64,000 nucleotides of DNA from Janthinobacterium psychrotolerans (GTDB taxonomy: Bacteria; Pseudomonadota; Gammaproteobacteria; Burkholderiales; Burkholderiaceae_D): contig NZ_LOCQ01000041.1 of NCBI RefSeq assembly GCF_001677885.1, forward strand, positions 1-64,000. The letters are read 5' to 3'. This document shows positions 54,550 through 63,079 of the stretch, piece after piece. The first letter of the stretch is position 1; each line of letters begins with the position of its first letter. Position numbers and translations under genes: made by a program. The notes below the pieces were generated by a model that worked only from the letters and a program-made list of their open reading frames with translations, made no database searches and was not told the DNA's origin.

Positions 54550-54759
54550 TTAGTTCTTGTTCTGGTACACGTAAGCTTGCTGCTTGACGGCCGAGGCCAT
54601 CTGGCGGTCCTGCTCGTCAAGGCTGACGGGCGGCTTGTCCCACAGCAAGGCGCGGCCGGCGCGCTGGCCTTCTTCCATGGCCGGGTTCTTCGCTTTCAGT
54701 TCGGCGATGAACAGGGTGTGGTCCGAGACGTAGTTCATGTGTTTTGCAGGCAGTTTCAT
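54550..54759 (-). CDS. DUF3460 family protein
   Basis: A 69-residue acidic protein. The conserved core reads YVSDHTLFIAELKAKNPAME and GQRAGRALLWDKPPVSLDEQ, the signature of DUF3460, common beside scpA in Burkholderiales. The ATG at 54759 (MKLPAKHM) or the Met seven codons later could be the start. Its role is unknown; the conserved position suggests a link to scpA expression or function. The gap to scpA is 23 bp. Confidence 0.85.
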   Translation of the reverse strand: MKLPAKHMNYVSDHTLFIAELKAKNPAMEEGQRAGRALLWDKPPVSLDEQDRQMASAVKQQAYVYQNKN

Positions 54760-54854
54760 GGTCACTTCCGAGTTAAATCAGCAAGCCGCATTTTACCGCG
54801 CCAGGCGGCGTGGCGGGGTATTCTGGCGGCCGGCTTGAAGGGGTTTTCTAAAAA

Positions 54855-55334
54855 TCAATAACGCAGCATGCGCCGCATGACCGAAGGCGGTGGTTCCGCC
54901 GGGTTGGCATGCGAATATTCGAGTTCTTCTGCCAGTTCAAAACCGAAGGCGGCATAAAAATCGATCAGCTTGCCTTGATCCAGTCGCACGGCCAGCCGCA
55001 GTTCCTCGGCCTGGCACGACAGCGCATGGTGGATCACCGCTTCGAGCAAGTGCTGCGAGCAATGGTTGCCGCGCCAGGCCGGCAAGATGCCCATGCGCGA
55101 GATTTCCCAGATGGACGGTTCGCTGTCGAGCGGCATGAAGCGCAGCGAACCGGCCGGCATGTCGTCGATCAGCAAAATAAAGCCGCCACCGCTGCGCAGG
55201 GTGCGCGCCACCTGTTCGGGCGTTTCAAGGTGGCCGCTGGACGACGCGGCCACCTTGCCGGCCCAGGCCGCGCGGGTCAGCCCGGCAATCAGGGCCGCAT
55301 CGTCATCGCCCGCTTCACGCACCACGATATTCAT
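54855..55334 (-). CDS. GNAT-family acetyltransferase
   Basis: A 159-residue N-acetyltransferase. The acetyl-CoA-binding region is ISRMGILPAWRGNHCSQHLL near residue 79, preceded by GGFILLIDDMPAGSLRFMPL and followed by LRLAVRLDQGKLIDFYAAFG, which fits the GNAT fold. The substrate is unknown. It starts nine bases after metG and is therefore probably cotranscribed with it. Confidence 0.85.
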   Translation of the reverse strand: MNIVVREAGDDDAALIAGLTRAAWAGKVAASSSGHLETPEQVARTLRSGGGFILLIDDMPAGSLRFMPLDSEPSIWEISRMGILPAWRGNHCSQHLLEAVIHHALSCQAEELRLAVRLDQGKLIDFYAAFGFELAEELEYSHANPAEPPPSVMRRMLRY

Positions 55335-55343
55335 GAGGAGGCC

Positions 55344-57512
55344 TTAACGGATGCGCATGCCAGGTTCGGCGCCCGGCCACGGGTTCAAAATGTAAATGCC
55401 CGGATTGGCCTTTTCATCGGCGGCGGAGGCGGCCATCACCATGCCTTCGGACACGCCAAACTTCATCTTGCGCGGCGCCAGGTTGGCCACCAGCACCGTC
55501 AGCTTGCCGACCAGCTCTTCCGGCTTGTAAGCCGAACGGATGCCCGAGAACACATTGCGCAAACGGCCTTCGCCGGCGTCCAGGGTCAGGCGCAGCAGCT
55601 TGTCGGAGCCGTCGACCAGTTCGCAGTTGACGATTTTGGCGATGCGCAGGTCGACCTTCAGGAAGTCGTCGATCTTGATCTCGGGCGCCAGTTCCTCGAT
55701 GGCGGACGCTGGCGTGCTGGCCACCAGGGCCGGGGCCGCAGGAGCTGCATCGTTGGCGGCGTCAGCGGCAGTAGCCATTGCGGCAGCCTGTGGCGCATCG
55801 AACAGCGCTTCGATCATCTTGGCGTCCATGCGCGTCATCAGGTGGCTGTAGGCGCCGATGGTGCGGCCCAGCATGCTGTGCGAGACGGCGTCGCCGAACA
55901 CCTGCGTGTCGGCCCAGGTGAATTCGGCGTCGTTGAGGAAAGCAGCCACGTTCTTCGCCACGCCCGGCAATACCGGCGACAGCAAAATCGTCAGCTGGCG
56001 GAACAGGATCAGCGCGGTGGTGCACACATCGTGCAGCTCGGCCGTCTTTTCCGCGTCCTTGGCCAGTATCCACGGCTTGTTTTCGTCGACATACTGGTTG
56101 GTGATGTCGGCAATTTCCATGATCTCGCGCAGGGCCTTGCCGAATTCGCGGTTTTCAAAGTGTCTGGCGATGCTGTCCTGGCGCTCGATGACGACGCCGT
56201 TGACGTCCTGCGTCAGCGCGCGGTTGATCCAGGTCTGTGCGCCTTCGGACAGGGCGGGGGCCAGCTTGCCGTCGAAACGCTTGGCGATAAAGCCGGCGCA
56301 GCGGCTGGCGATATTGACGTATTTGCCGATCAAATCGCTATTGACGCGGGCGACGAAATCTTCGCCGTTGAAGTCCAGGTCTTCGACCTTCGAATTCAGT
56401 TTGAACGCTATGTAGTAGCGCAGCCACTCCGGGTTCATGCCCAGGTCCAGGTAGCGCAGCGGCGAGATGCCGGTGCCGCGCGACTTCGACATTTTTTCGT
56501 TGTTGACCGTCAGGAAGCCGTGCACATTGACTTTCAGTTTGTCGATCACCGGGTGATCGGCAAATTTCAGCATGGCGGGCCAGAACAGCAGATGGAAGGA
56601 AACGATGTCCTTGCCGATAAAGTGAATCTGTTCGGTGCCCGGGTCATTCAAAAAGGCCTCGAAATCGATGCCCTGCTTGTCGCAATAGTTTTTCAGGCTG
56701 GCCAGGTAGCCAACCGGCGCGTCCATCCACACATAGAAGAACTTGCCCGGTGCATCGGGAATCGGGATGCCGAAGTAGGGCGCGTCGCGCGAGATATCCC
56801 AGTCGGCCAGCTTTTCACCGGCTTCGCCCAGCCATTCGCTGACCTTGTTGACCATTTCCGGCTGCAAGCGTCCCGGCGTGTTGAGCCAGTCTTTCAGAAA
56901 TTCAAAGCAGCGCGGGTCGGACAATTTGAAGAAATACTGTTCCGACGGCTTCATCACCGGCGTGGCGTTGGTAAATACCGAGAACGGGTTGACCAGGTCG
57001 GTCGGCTGGTAGGCCGCGCCGCACACTTCGCAGTTGTCGCCGTACTGGTTTTTGGCGCCGCATTTCGGGCATTCGCCCTTGATATTGCGGTCGGCCAGGA
57101 ACATGCCCTTGACCGGGTCGAAGAAACGGTCGACGGTCTTGGTGACGATCAGGCCGGTATCGCGCAGCTTGCGGTACAGCGACTGCGACAGGTCGACGTT
57201 TTCGGGCGAATCGGTTGAGTACCAGTTGTCAAAGGCGATATGAAAGCCGTCCAGGTACTGGGCGCGGCCGGCGGCGATATTGGCGACGAACTGCTGCGGC
57301 GTGATGCCTTCCTTTTCGGCGGCGATCATGATGGGCGTGCCGTGCGTATCGTCGGCGCCCACGAAGTGCACTTCACGGCCGGCGTCGCCATCGCGTTGCA
57401 TTCGCTGAAAACGTACCCAGATATCGGCCTGGATATATTCCATGATGTGGCCAATGTGAAAAGCGGCGTTTGCGTAAGGCAGGGCAGTGGTGACGAACAG
57501 CTTGCGAGTCAT
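55344..57512 (-). CDS. metG: Methionyl-tRNA synthetase
   Basis: A 722-residue enzyme. The start at 57512 opens [20 protein letters not shown] with the HIGH-type motif FHIGHI. Zinc-knuckle cysteines lie in [18 protein letters not shown], and the KMSKS loop is [11 protein letters not shown]. The C-terminal 110 residues, after an alanine-rich linker, form the dimerising tRNA-binding domain ([36 protein letters not shown]). It charges tRNA-Met and is divergent from mrp across 170 bp. The gene is complete and normal for a betaproteobacterium. Confidence 0.97.
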   Translation of the reverse strand: MTRKLFVTTALPYANAAFHIGHIMEYIQADIWVRFQRMQRDGDAGREVHFVGADDTHGTPIMIAAEKEGITPQQFVANIAAGRAQYLDGFHIAFDNWYSTDSPENVDLSQSLYRKLRDTGLIVTKTVDRFFDPVKGMFLADRNIKGECPKCGAKNQYGDNCEVCGAAYQPTDLVNPFSVFTNATPVMKPSEQYFFKLSDPRCFEFLKDWLNTPGRLQPEMVNKVSEWLGEAGEKLADWDISRDAPYFGIPIPDAPGKFFYVWMDAPVGYLASLKNYCDKQGIDFEAFLNDPGTEQIHFIGKDIVSFHLLFWPAMLKFADHPVIDKLKVNVHGFLTVNNEKMSKSRGTGISPLRYLDLGMNPEWLRYYIAFKLNSKVEDLDFNGEDFVARVNSDLIGKYVNIASRCAGFIAKRFDGKLAPALSEGAQTWINRALTQDVNGVVIERQDSIARHFENREFGKALREIMEIADITNQYVDENKPWILAKDAEKTAELHDVCTTALILFRQLTILLSPVLPGVAKNVAAFLNDAEFTWADTQVFGDAVSHSMLGRTIGAYSHLMTRMDAKMIEALFDAPQAAAMATAADAANDAAPAAPALVASTPASAIEELAPEIKIDDFLKVDLRIAKIVNCELVDGSDKLLRLTLDAGEGRLRNVFSGIRSAYKPEELVGKLTVLVANLAPRKMKFGVSEGMVMAASAADEKANPGIYILNPWPGAEPGMRIR

Positions 57513-57682
57513 GATTGATGCACTTTTGGGATGGATAAACAAGCATTTTAACAGCGGAAACGCAATATGAGCAGATGCCGAGCAGTTGCAACCGCGCCAT
57601 GTGGTGCATTTGTCTTTGCATGGCCATCGTAAGCGCCCCGCGCATTTGCGCTAAACTGCGGGCATCACACACGGAGAATCAC

Positions 57683-58771
57683 ATGAGCATCACAGCAGAA
57701 GACGTCAAGGCAGCCCTGGCGCAGGTTATTGATCCCAATACCAACAAAGATTTCGTTTCCAGCAAGACCGTCAGGAACCTGAAGGTAGACGGTGGCGATA
57801 TTTCACTGGACATCGAACTGGGCTACCCTGCCAAAAGCCAGATCGACCTGATCCGCAAATCCGTGCTGGCCGCGCTGCGCGTGCTGCCCGGTGTCGGCAA
57901 TGTCAGCGTCGGCGTGTCGTCGAAGATCATTTCGCACACGGTGCAGCGCGGCTTGAAACCGATGAGCAATGTCAAGAACATCATTGCCGTCGCCTCGGGC
58001 AAGGGCGGCGTCGGCAAGTCGACCACCGCCGTCAACCTGGCGCTGGCGCTGGCCGCCGAGGGCGCGTCGGTCGGCGTGCTGGACGCCGATATCTACGGTC
58101 CGTCGCAGCCGATGATGCTGGGCATCAGCGGACAGCCGAAAACGCTGGACGGCAAGAGCATGGAGCCGATGGAAAACCACGGCCTGCAAGTGTCGTCGAT
58201 CGGCTTCATGATCGACCCGGACGAGCCGATGGTGTGGCGCGGCCCGATGGTCACGCAGGCCCTGCAGCAGTTGCTGGACCAGACCAACTGGCGCGACCTC
58301 GACTACCTGATCGTCGACATGCCGCCAGGTACCGGCGACATCCAGCTGACCCTGTCGCAAAAAGTGCCGGTCACCGGCGCCGTGATCGTCACCACGCCGC
58401 AGGACATCGCGCTGCTCGACGCGCGCAAGGGTCTCAAAATGTTTGAAAAAGTCGGCATTCCCATCCTCGGCGTGGTGGAAAACATGAGCACGCATATCTG
58501 CTCGAACTGCGGCCATGCGGAAGAAATCTTCGGCGCCGGTGGCGGCGCCAAAATGTGTGCCGACTTCGGCGTGGAATTCCTCGGCGCCTTGCCTTTGACC
58601 ATGGCGATCCGCCAGCAGACCGATTCGGGCACGCCCACCGTGGTGGCCGAACCGGACGGCCCGGTGGCCGTGATCTACAAGCAGATCGCGCGCACCATCG
58701 CCATCAAGGTGGCGGAGAAGGCGAAGGACATGACGAATAAATTCCCTAGTATCGTGATCAAGAACGATTGA
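57683..58771 (+). CDS. apbC: Iron-sulfur cluster carrier protein Mrp (ApbC)
   Basis: A 362-residue P-loop ATPase. Residues about 10-90 form the MIP18-like domain (VIDPNTNKDFVSSKTVRNLK). The deviant Walker A motif GKGGVGKS is at 106-113. Cys273 and Cys276 in ICSNCGHAEE are the pair that holds the cluster between two subunits. Mrp proteins transfer Fe-S clusters to apoproteins. The start at 57683 follows CACGGAGAA; the frame upstream adds unrelated residues. A strong terminator follows at 58790. Linkage opposite metG is common in proteobacteria. Confidence 0.95.
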   Translation: MSITAEDVKAALAQVIDPNTNKDFVSSKTVRNLKVDGGDISLDIELGYPAKSQIDLIRKSVLAALRVLPGVGNVSVGVSSKIISHTVQRGLKPMSNVKNIIAVASGKGGVGKSTTAVNLALALAAEGASVGVLDADIYGPSQPMMLGISGQPKTLDGKSMEPMENHGLQVSSIGFMIDPDEPMVWRGPMVTQALQQLLDQTNWRDLDYLIVDMPPGTGDIQLTLSQKVPVTGAVIVTTPQDIALLDARKGLKMFEKVGIPILGVVENMSTHICSNCGHAEEIFGAGGGAKMCADFGVEFLGALPLTMAIRQQTDSGTPTVVAEPDGPVAVIYKQIARTIAIKVAEKAKDMTNKFPSIVIKND

Positions 58772-58789
58772 TCGACAACGTGCAGGGAC

Positions 58790-58821
58790 AATGCCGCGCC
58801 AGCAAGCGCGGCATTTTTTTT
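58790..58821 (+). terminator. Rho-independent terminator of the mrp gene
   Basis: Arms AATGCCGCGC (58790-58799) and GCGCGGCATT (58806-58815) are perfect, with a six-base loop, and run into a tract of eight T residues ending at 58821. Confidence 0.93.
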
Positions 58822-58870
58822 GTCCGAGTAAAACAAGATCAGCATGGTATCTTTACCTGGATTTACATAT

Positions 58871-58889
58871 AATAATAAGAATCATTCGC
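58871..58889 (+). promoter_or_regulatory. Fur box of the second TonB receptor gene
   Basis: The 19-mer AATAATAAGAATCATTCGC matches the Fur consensus at 14 of 19 positions, and its right half GAATCATTCGC is identical to the site before the receptor at 18864. It lies 20 bp before the start at 58909 and would cover the promoter or the transcription start. Confidence 0.75.
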
Positions 58890-58908
58890 AACTACGTAAA
58901 GATGCTTC

Positions 58909-61065
58909 ATGCCTTCCTTCCTGCCCGCACCCCGTCCCATCGCTTTTGCCGCCCGCCTGTTGTGCCTGACCATGCTGTGCCAGCCGGCCCTGGCCGCTGA
59001 CAGCGCCGCGCTCGATGCGAGCGCCGACGCCGCGCCGGCCACCATCCAGACCGTGCATGTGGCCAGCACGCGCGAGGAAAACGCGGGTTTTGGCGCCACG
59101 CGCGCCAGCGGCACGACCACCAAGTCCGACCTGTCGCTGTTCGAGACGGCGCAATCGATCTCGGTGCTGACGCGCGACCTGCTCGATTCGCGCCAGGTCA
59201 CGACCTTGAACGAAGCGATCCAGAGCTCGGCCGGCGTGTCGTCGGGCAGCTGGGGCAAGCGGGGCTGGGACGACTTTTCCATCCGCGGCCAGCGCGCCTC
59301 GGAATCGATCTATGTCGATGGCCTGAAACTGAACCAGTCCAACTACGTGGCGCAGGAGGTATTCGGCGTCGAATCGATCGACATCCTGAAAGGCCCGGCC
59401 TCGATCAATTTCGGCCTGGTGCAGCCGGGCGGCATGGTCAATATGGTCAGCAAGCGCCCGCGCGCGGAAAGCTTCAACCAGGCCGGCTTCGCCGTCGGCA
59501 GCTACCACTACAAGCAGGCCACGTTCGACCTGGGCCGGCCTTTGAACGACAGCGGCAAGGCGGCCTTCCGCCTCAATGGCCTGTGGTCCGATACCGACGA
59601 CCAGACCGACCAGGTGTGGTTCAAGAACCAGTACCTGGCGCCGTCGCTGTCGCTGGACCTGGGCGCCAATACCGATTTCACGATACTCAGTTCCTACACG
59701 CGCCGCGAATACCTGCGCACCCAGGGCGCGCCCGTGAAAGGCACTTTGCTGCCGAACCGCAATGGCCCGCTCAAGCGCGAGCTGTTCTACGGCGAACCGG
59801 GTTTCGGGCCTTACGATTCGTCGCAAAAGCAGATCGGCTACAGCCTGGTGCACAGGTTCGAGAATGGCTGGAAAGTGGCGCAGAATTTCCGCTGGCAGAC
59901 CATGTCCATGGATGGCCGCTTCGTGTCGCTGTCCGGCTTGTCGGCCAACGAGCTGCTGCAAAGCCGCTCGGCACAGTTGCAAGACGTCGACGGCAACAAT
60001 CGCGCCCTCGACACCAATGCCGCGCGCACGCTGGTGTTCGGCGGCATGGAGCACAATGTGATGGCGGGCCTGGACCTCAATCACGACCGCGTTCGCTACG
60101 CCAACCAGGTGTGCCGCATCGCCGCGCTCAATGTCTTGAACCCGGTCTACAACACCGCGATCACCTGCCCGCCAGCCAGCCGCCTGACCAACACGATCGT
60201 GTCGTCGACGGGCCTGTACCTGCGCGACCAGATCAAGCTCAATGACAACTGGCGCCTGAACCTGGCCGTGCGCCACGACCGCGCGCGCAACCGCGAACTG
60301 AATGAACTGACCGGCATCACGCAGCGCCAGGACACCTCGTCCAACACCGGCAACGTGGCGCTGTCGTATGTGCTCACGCCGAACATCATCCCCTACGTCA
60401 GCTATGCGACCTCTTTTTTGCCCGTCAGCGGCAGCGACTTTTTCGGCGTGCAGTTCAAGCCCGAAGAAGGGCGCCAGGCCGAAGTGGGCAGCAAGTTCCA
60501 GTTTGCCGGCGGCCGCATCAATGGCGCCATGGCCATCTATGACCTGACGCGCACCAACGTCACCACGGCCGATCCGGACCCGGCACATATCGCCATCCTG
60601 TCGAGCGCCCAGGTACAGACGGGCGAGCAGCGCACGCGCGGCTTCGAAGCCGAGATCAGCGCCGACCTGCGCAATGGATGGAGCGTGCAGAGCGCGCTGA
60701 CGGTGCTCGACGCGCGCGTGACCGAGGACAATGGCGGCACGGCCGGCCGGCGCCTGCTCAATACACCGCGCCAGAGCGCCAATGTGTGGGCCAACTACCG
60801 CTTCCGTGGCGGCGTGATGGATGGCTGGACTGCCGGGCTGGGCGCGCGCTACGAAGCGTCCAAGACCGGACCATCGGTCAGCTACACGGTGCCCGGCTAC
60901 ACCGTGCTTGATACCAGCCTCGCCTACCAGGGGCGCGGTTACCGGGTCAGCCTGAACGTGAAAAACCTGTTCGACAAGGCGTATTACGCAGGCGTACTGA
61001 ACGCCAACGTGCTGCCGCTGGGCGACCCGCGCGTGGCGGTATTGAAGGCGGTGTTTGACTTTTAA
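58909..61065 (+). CDS. TonB-dependent siderophore receptor
   Basis: A 718-residue outer-membrane receptor. The signal peptide is MPSFLPAPRPIAFAARLLCL, with cleavage near ALA-AD. The plug shows LFETAQSISVLTRDLLDSRQ, LNEAIQSSAGVSSG, FSIRGQRASESIYVDGLKL and DILKGPASINFGLVQPGGMV, typical of ferric-hydroxamate or catecholate siderophore receptors (FhuA/FoxA type). The barrel ends with NLFDKAYYAG and a final AVFDF, the usual C-terminal phenylalanine. It imports an iron complex using TonB energy and is probably Fur-repressed. No siderophore synthesis or ABC importer gene lies nearby, so it may use foreign siderophores. Confidence 0.9.
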   Translation: MPSFLPAPRPIAFAARLLCLTMLCQPALAADSAALDASADAAPATIQTVHVASTREENAGFGATRASGTTTKSDLSLFETAQSISVLTRDLLDSRQVTTLNEAIQSSAGVSSGSWGKRGWDDFSIRGQRASESIYVDGLKLNQSNYVAQEVFGVESIDILKGPASINFGLVQPGGMVNMVSKRPRAESFNQAGFAVGSYHYKQATFDLGRPLNDSGKAAFRLNGLWSDTDDQTDQVWFKNQYLAPSLSLDLGANTDFTILSSYTRREYLRTQGAPVKGTLLPNRNGPLKRELFYGEPGFGPYDSSQKQIGYSLVHRFENGWKVAQNFRWQTMSMDGRFVSLSGLSANELLQSRSAQLQDVDGNNRALDTNAARTLVFGGMEHNVMAGLDLNHDRVRYANQVCRIAALNVLNPVYNTAITCPPASRLTNTIVSSTGLYLRDQIKLNDNWRLNLAVRHDRARNRELNELTGITQRQDTSSNTGNVALSYVLTPNIIPYVSYATSFLPVSGSDFFGVQFKPEEGRQAEVGSKFQFAGGRINGAMAIYDLTRTNVTTADPDPAHIAILSSAQVQTGEQRTRGFEAEISADLRNGWSVQSALTVLDARVTEDNGGTAGRRLLNTPRQSANVWANYRFRGGVMDGWTAGLGARYEASKTGPSVSYTVPGYTVLDTSLAYQGRGYRVSLNVKNLFDKAYYAGVLNANVLPLGDPRVAVLKAVFDF

Positions 61066-61096
61066 GCAAGGGTGAACGAGCATGGCGGCTGGTTCG

Positions 61097-61116
61097 CGGT
61101 CATGCTCCTGTCATCT
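61097..61116 (+). promoter_or_regulatory. Pho box of the PafA-like phosphatase gene
   Basis: GGTCAT (61098-61103) and TGTCAT (61109-61114) are spaced exactly 11 bp within the 20-mer CGGTCATGCTCCTGTCATCT. This fits a PhoB site. A -10 candidate TATGCT follows at 61125-61130, at the proper distance, and the start ATG is at 61165. The arrangement closely parallels the site at 8112-8131. Confidence 0.72.
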
Positions 61117-61164
61117 TGCATGGGTATGCTGCCGCGCACATCCACCAGCCATCGATACTTTGTC

Positions 61165-62829
61165 ATGACACCAGCCATTTCCTTCACACGCAAAATAGTG
61201 CCTGCCTTGCTGCTGGCCGCATTCTCCGTCCATGCCGCGCCCGCGCCGCAAAAGCCTGTGGCGCAGCCCAGGCTGGTGGTCGTGCTGGTGGTCGACGGCC
61301 TGCCGCAGGAGCAGGTCACGCGCTACCGCGACCAGTTCGGCCAGGGCGGTTTTCGCCGCCTGCTCGAACAGGGCGCCTGGTTCAGCGACGCGCACCAGGC
61401 GCACGGCATCACGGTGACCGCCATCGGCCACTCGGCCGTGCTGACCGGCGCCTATCCCTACCAGCATGGCGTGATCGGCAACAACTGGATCGACCCCGTC
61501 ACCAAACAGTCGGTCTACTGCACCGAAGACAGCGCGCACACCTATATCGGCGAAGAGACGAAAGCCGGCGACGGCACCTCGCCGGCGAAACTGCGCGTGA
61601 CAACACTCGGCGACGAGCTGCGCTACGGCACCGGCAACCAGGCCAAGGTGATTACCGTGTCGGGCAAGGACCGCGGCGCCATCCTGCTGGCCGGCAAAAC
61701 CGGCACCGCCTATATGTATATGGAAAAGAGCGGCAACTTCGCCAGCTCCACTTACTATATGCAGCAGCATCCACAATGGGTGCAGCGCTACCAGGCCGGC
61801 AAACCGCAGGACCGCTATTACGGCAAGAGCTGGACGCCGCTGCTGGCCGACTCTGCCTACGTCAACGATGCGCGCGATGATATCGTGCCGGCCAGGGCGG
61901 GCGCACGCAATACCTTCCCGTTTGCCTACTACAGCGACAGCGGCGGCCTCGATGGCGACTACTACAGCCGCCTGAAGTCCGGCCCCTTCCTCGACGAGCT
62001 GACCCTGGAATTCGCGCGCGCCGCCGTCGATGGCGAAAACCTGGGCCGCAATCGGGCCGGCGTGCCGGACATCCTGGGCGTGAGCCTGTCGGCGCACGAC
62101 TATGTAAACCACGCCTACGGCCCCGAGAGCAAGATGTCGCACGACCACCTGCAGCGCCTGGACCGCATGCTGGCCGGCTTCTTTGCCGACCTCGACAAAA
62201 AGGTCGGCATGGACAATGTGCTGGTGGTGCTGACGGCCGATCACGGCTTTGCCAACGTGCCCGAATTTAACGAAACGCGCGGCATCCCCGCCAAACGCGT
62301 CGACGGCGCGCAACTGCTGCAGGACCTGAATGGCCATCTGGCGAAGACGTTCGGCGTGGACAAGCTGGTGACGACCTATTCGCTGCCGAATATCTACCTG
62401 GACTACGCGCTGGCGGAGAAAAATGGCGTCAGCCGCGTCAAGCTGGAAGACGCGGCCAGCAGCTTCCTGCTGCGGCAGGACGGCCTGGCGCAAGTCTATA
62501 CGCGCACGCAGATGGAAACCGGCGCCGTGGCTACCCGCATGGACACGCTGATGCGCCGCGCCTGGAACCGCCAGTTGTCGGGCGATTTGATGGTGGTGAC
62601 GAAACCGGCCTGGTACTTCGGCAAGGGCGCCGGCGGCACCTCGCACGGCACGCCCTACACCTACGACACCAACGTGCCGCTGATGGTCTACGGCCCGCGC
62701 TGGATCAAGCCGGGCGCCTATGGCCAGTATGCGGAAGTGGTCGATATCGCGCCGACCCTGGCGCATTTGCTGCGCGTGCGCCAGCCGTCGGCGTCGGAGG
62801 GGCGGGTGTTGACGGAGGTGGTGCGGTAA
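61165..62829 (+). CDS. Alkaline phosphatase family protein (PafA/nucleotide-pyrophosphatase type)
   Basis: A 554-residue exported phosphatase. The start at 61165 gives a signal peptide (MTPAISFTRKIVPALLLAAF, cleavage after HA-AP); longer upstream frames do not. The type I phosphodiesterase/PafA fold shows the metal Asp in VVLVVDGLPQEQV, the nucleophile region with the Thr in GITVTAIGHSAVLTGAYPY, HGVIGNNWID, SLSAHDYVNHAYGPES and TADHGFANVPEF. A terminal metal-binding His is in GGTSHGTPYTYD. It should hydrolyse phosphate esters in the periplasm using two zinc ions. The Pho box upstream supports induction under phosphate limitation. Confidence 0.9.
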   Translation: MTPAISFTRKIVPALLLAAFSVHAAPAPQKPVAQPRLVVVLVVDGLPQEQVTRYRDQFGQGGFRRLLEQGAWFSDAHQAHGITVTAIGHSAVLTGAYPYQHGVIGNNWIDPVTKQSVYCTEDSAHTYIGEETKAGDGTSPAKLRVTTLGDELRYGTGNQAKVITVSGKDRGAILLAGKTGTAYMYMEKSGNFASSTYYMQQHPQWVQRYQAGKPQDRYYGKSWTPLLADSAYVNDARDDIVPARAGARNTFPFAYYSDSGGLDGDYYSRLKSGPFLDELTLEFARAAVDGENLGRNRAGVPDILGVSLSAHDYVNHAYGPESKMSHDHLQRLDRMLAGFFADLDKKVGMDNVLVVLTADHGFANVPEFNETRGIPAKRVDGAQLLQDLNGHLAKTFGVDKLVTTYSLPNIYLDYALAEKNGVSRVKLEDAASSFLLRQDGLAQVYTRTQMETGAVATRMDTLMRRAWNRQLSGDLMVVTKPAWYFGKGAGGTSHGTPYTYDTNVPLMVYGPRWIKPGAYGQYAEVVDIAPTLAHLLRVRQPSASEGRVLTEVVR

Positions 62830-62845
62830 ATCGTCTGGTGGTGGT

Positions 62846-63049
62846 GTCGGGTTACGCGCTGCGCGCTAACCCGACCTACGCTCTTCGCCCGCATCGTAGG
62901 TCGGATTAGCGGCGAAGCCGCGTAATCCGACATCACCGTTGGCTCGTGTGCCATCGTAGTGGAATTAGCGGCGAAGCCGCGTAATCCGACATCACCGTTG
63001 GCTCGTGTGCCATCGTAGTGGAATTAGCGGCGAAGCCGCGTAATCCGAC
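62846..63049. repeat. REP-like array with a 59-bp tandem duplication
   Basis: Four copies lie between convergent genes. The first (62846-62879) is inverted and ends CCGACCTAC. The second (62896-62931) is a complete GTAGGTCGGATTAGCGGCG copy. The third and fourth (62956-62990, 63015-63049) share a damaged left arm, GTAGTGGAATTAGCGG, and are exactly 59 bp apart together with identical flanks. The last two clearly arose by tandem duplication of an already decayed copy. The array may act as a 3' end for the phosphatase gene. Confidence 0.88.
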
Positions 63050-63079
63050 ATCACCGTTGGCTCATGTGCCGCGTCCTTA

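Noticed and set aside
58882-61083. 733-codon open frame antisense to the siderophore receptor
   Set aside because: The plus strand carries a full TonB receptor with signal peptide and plug. The antisense product is low-complexity and has no recognisable fold.
62896-63060. Possible CRISPR array because of regular repeats
   Set aside because: The repeats are palindromic REP elements with near-identical spacers at 59-bp spacing. There are no unique spacers and no cas genes.
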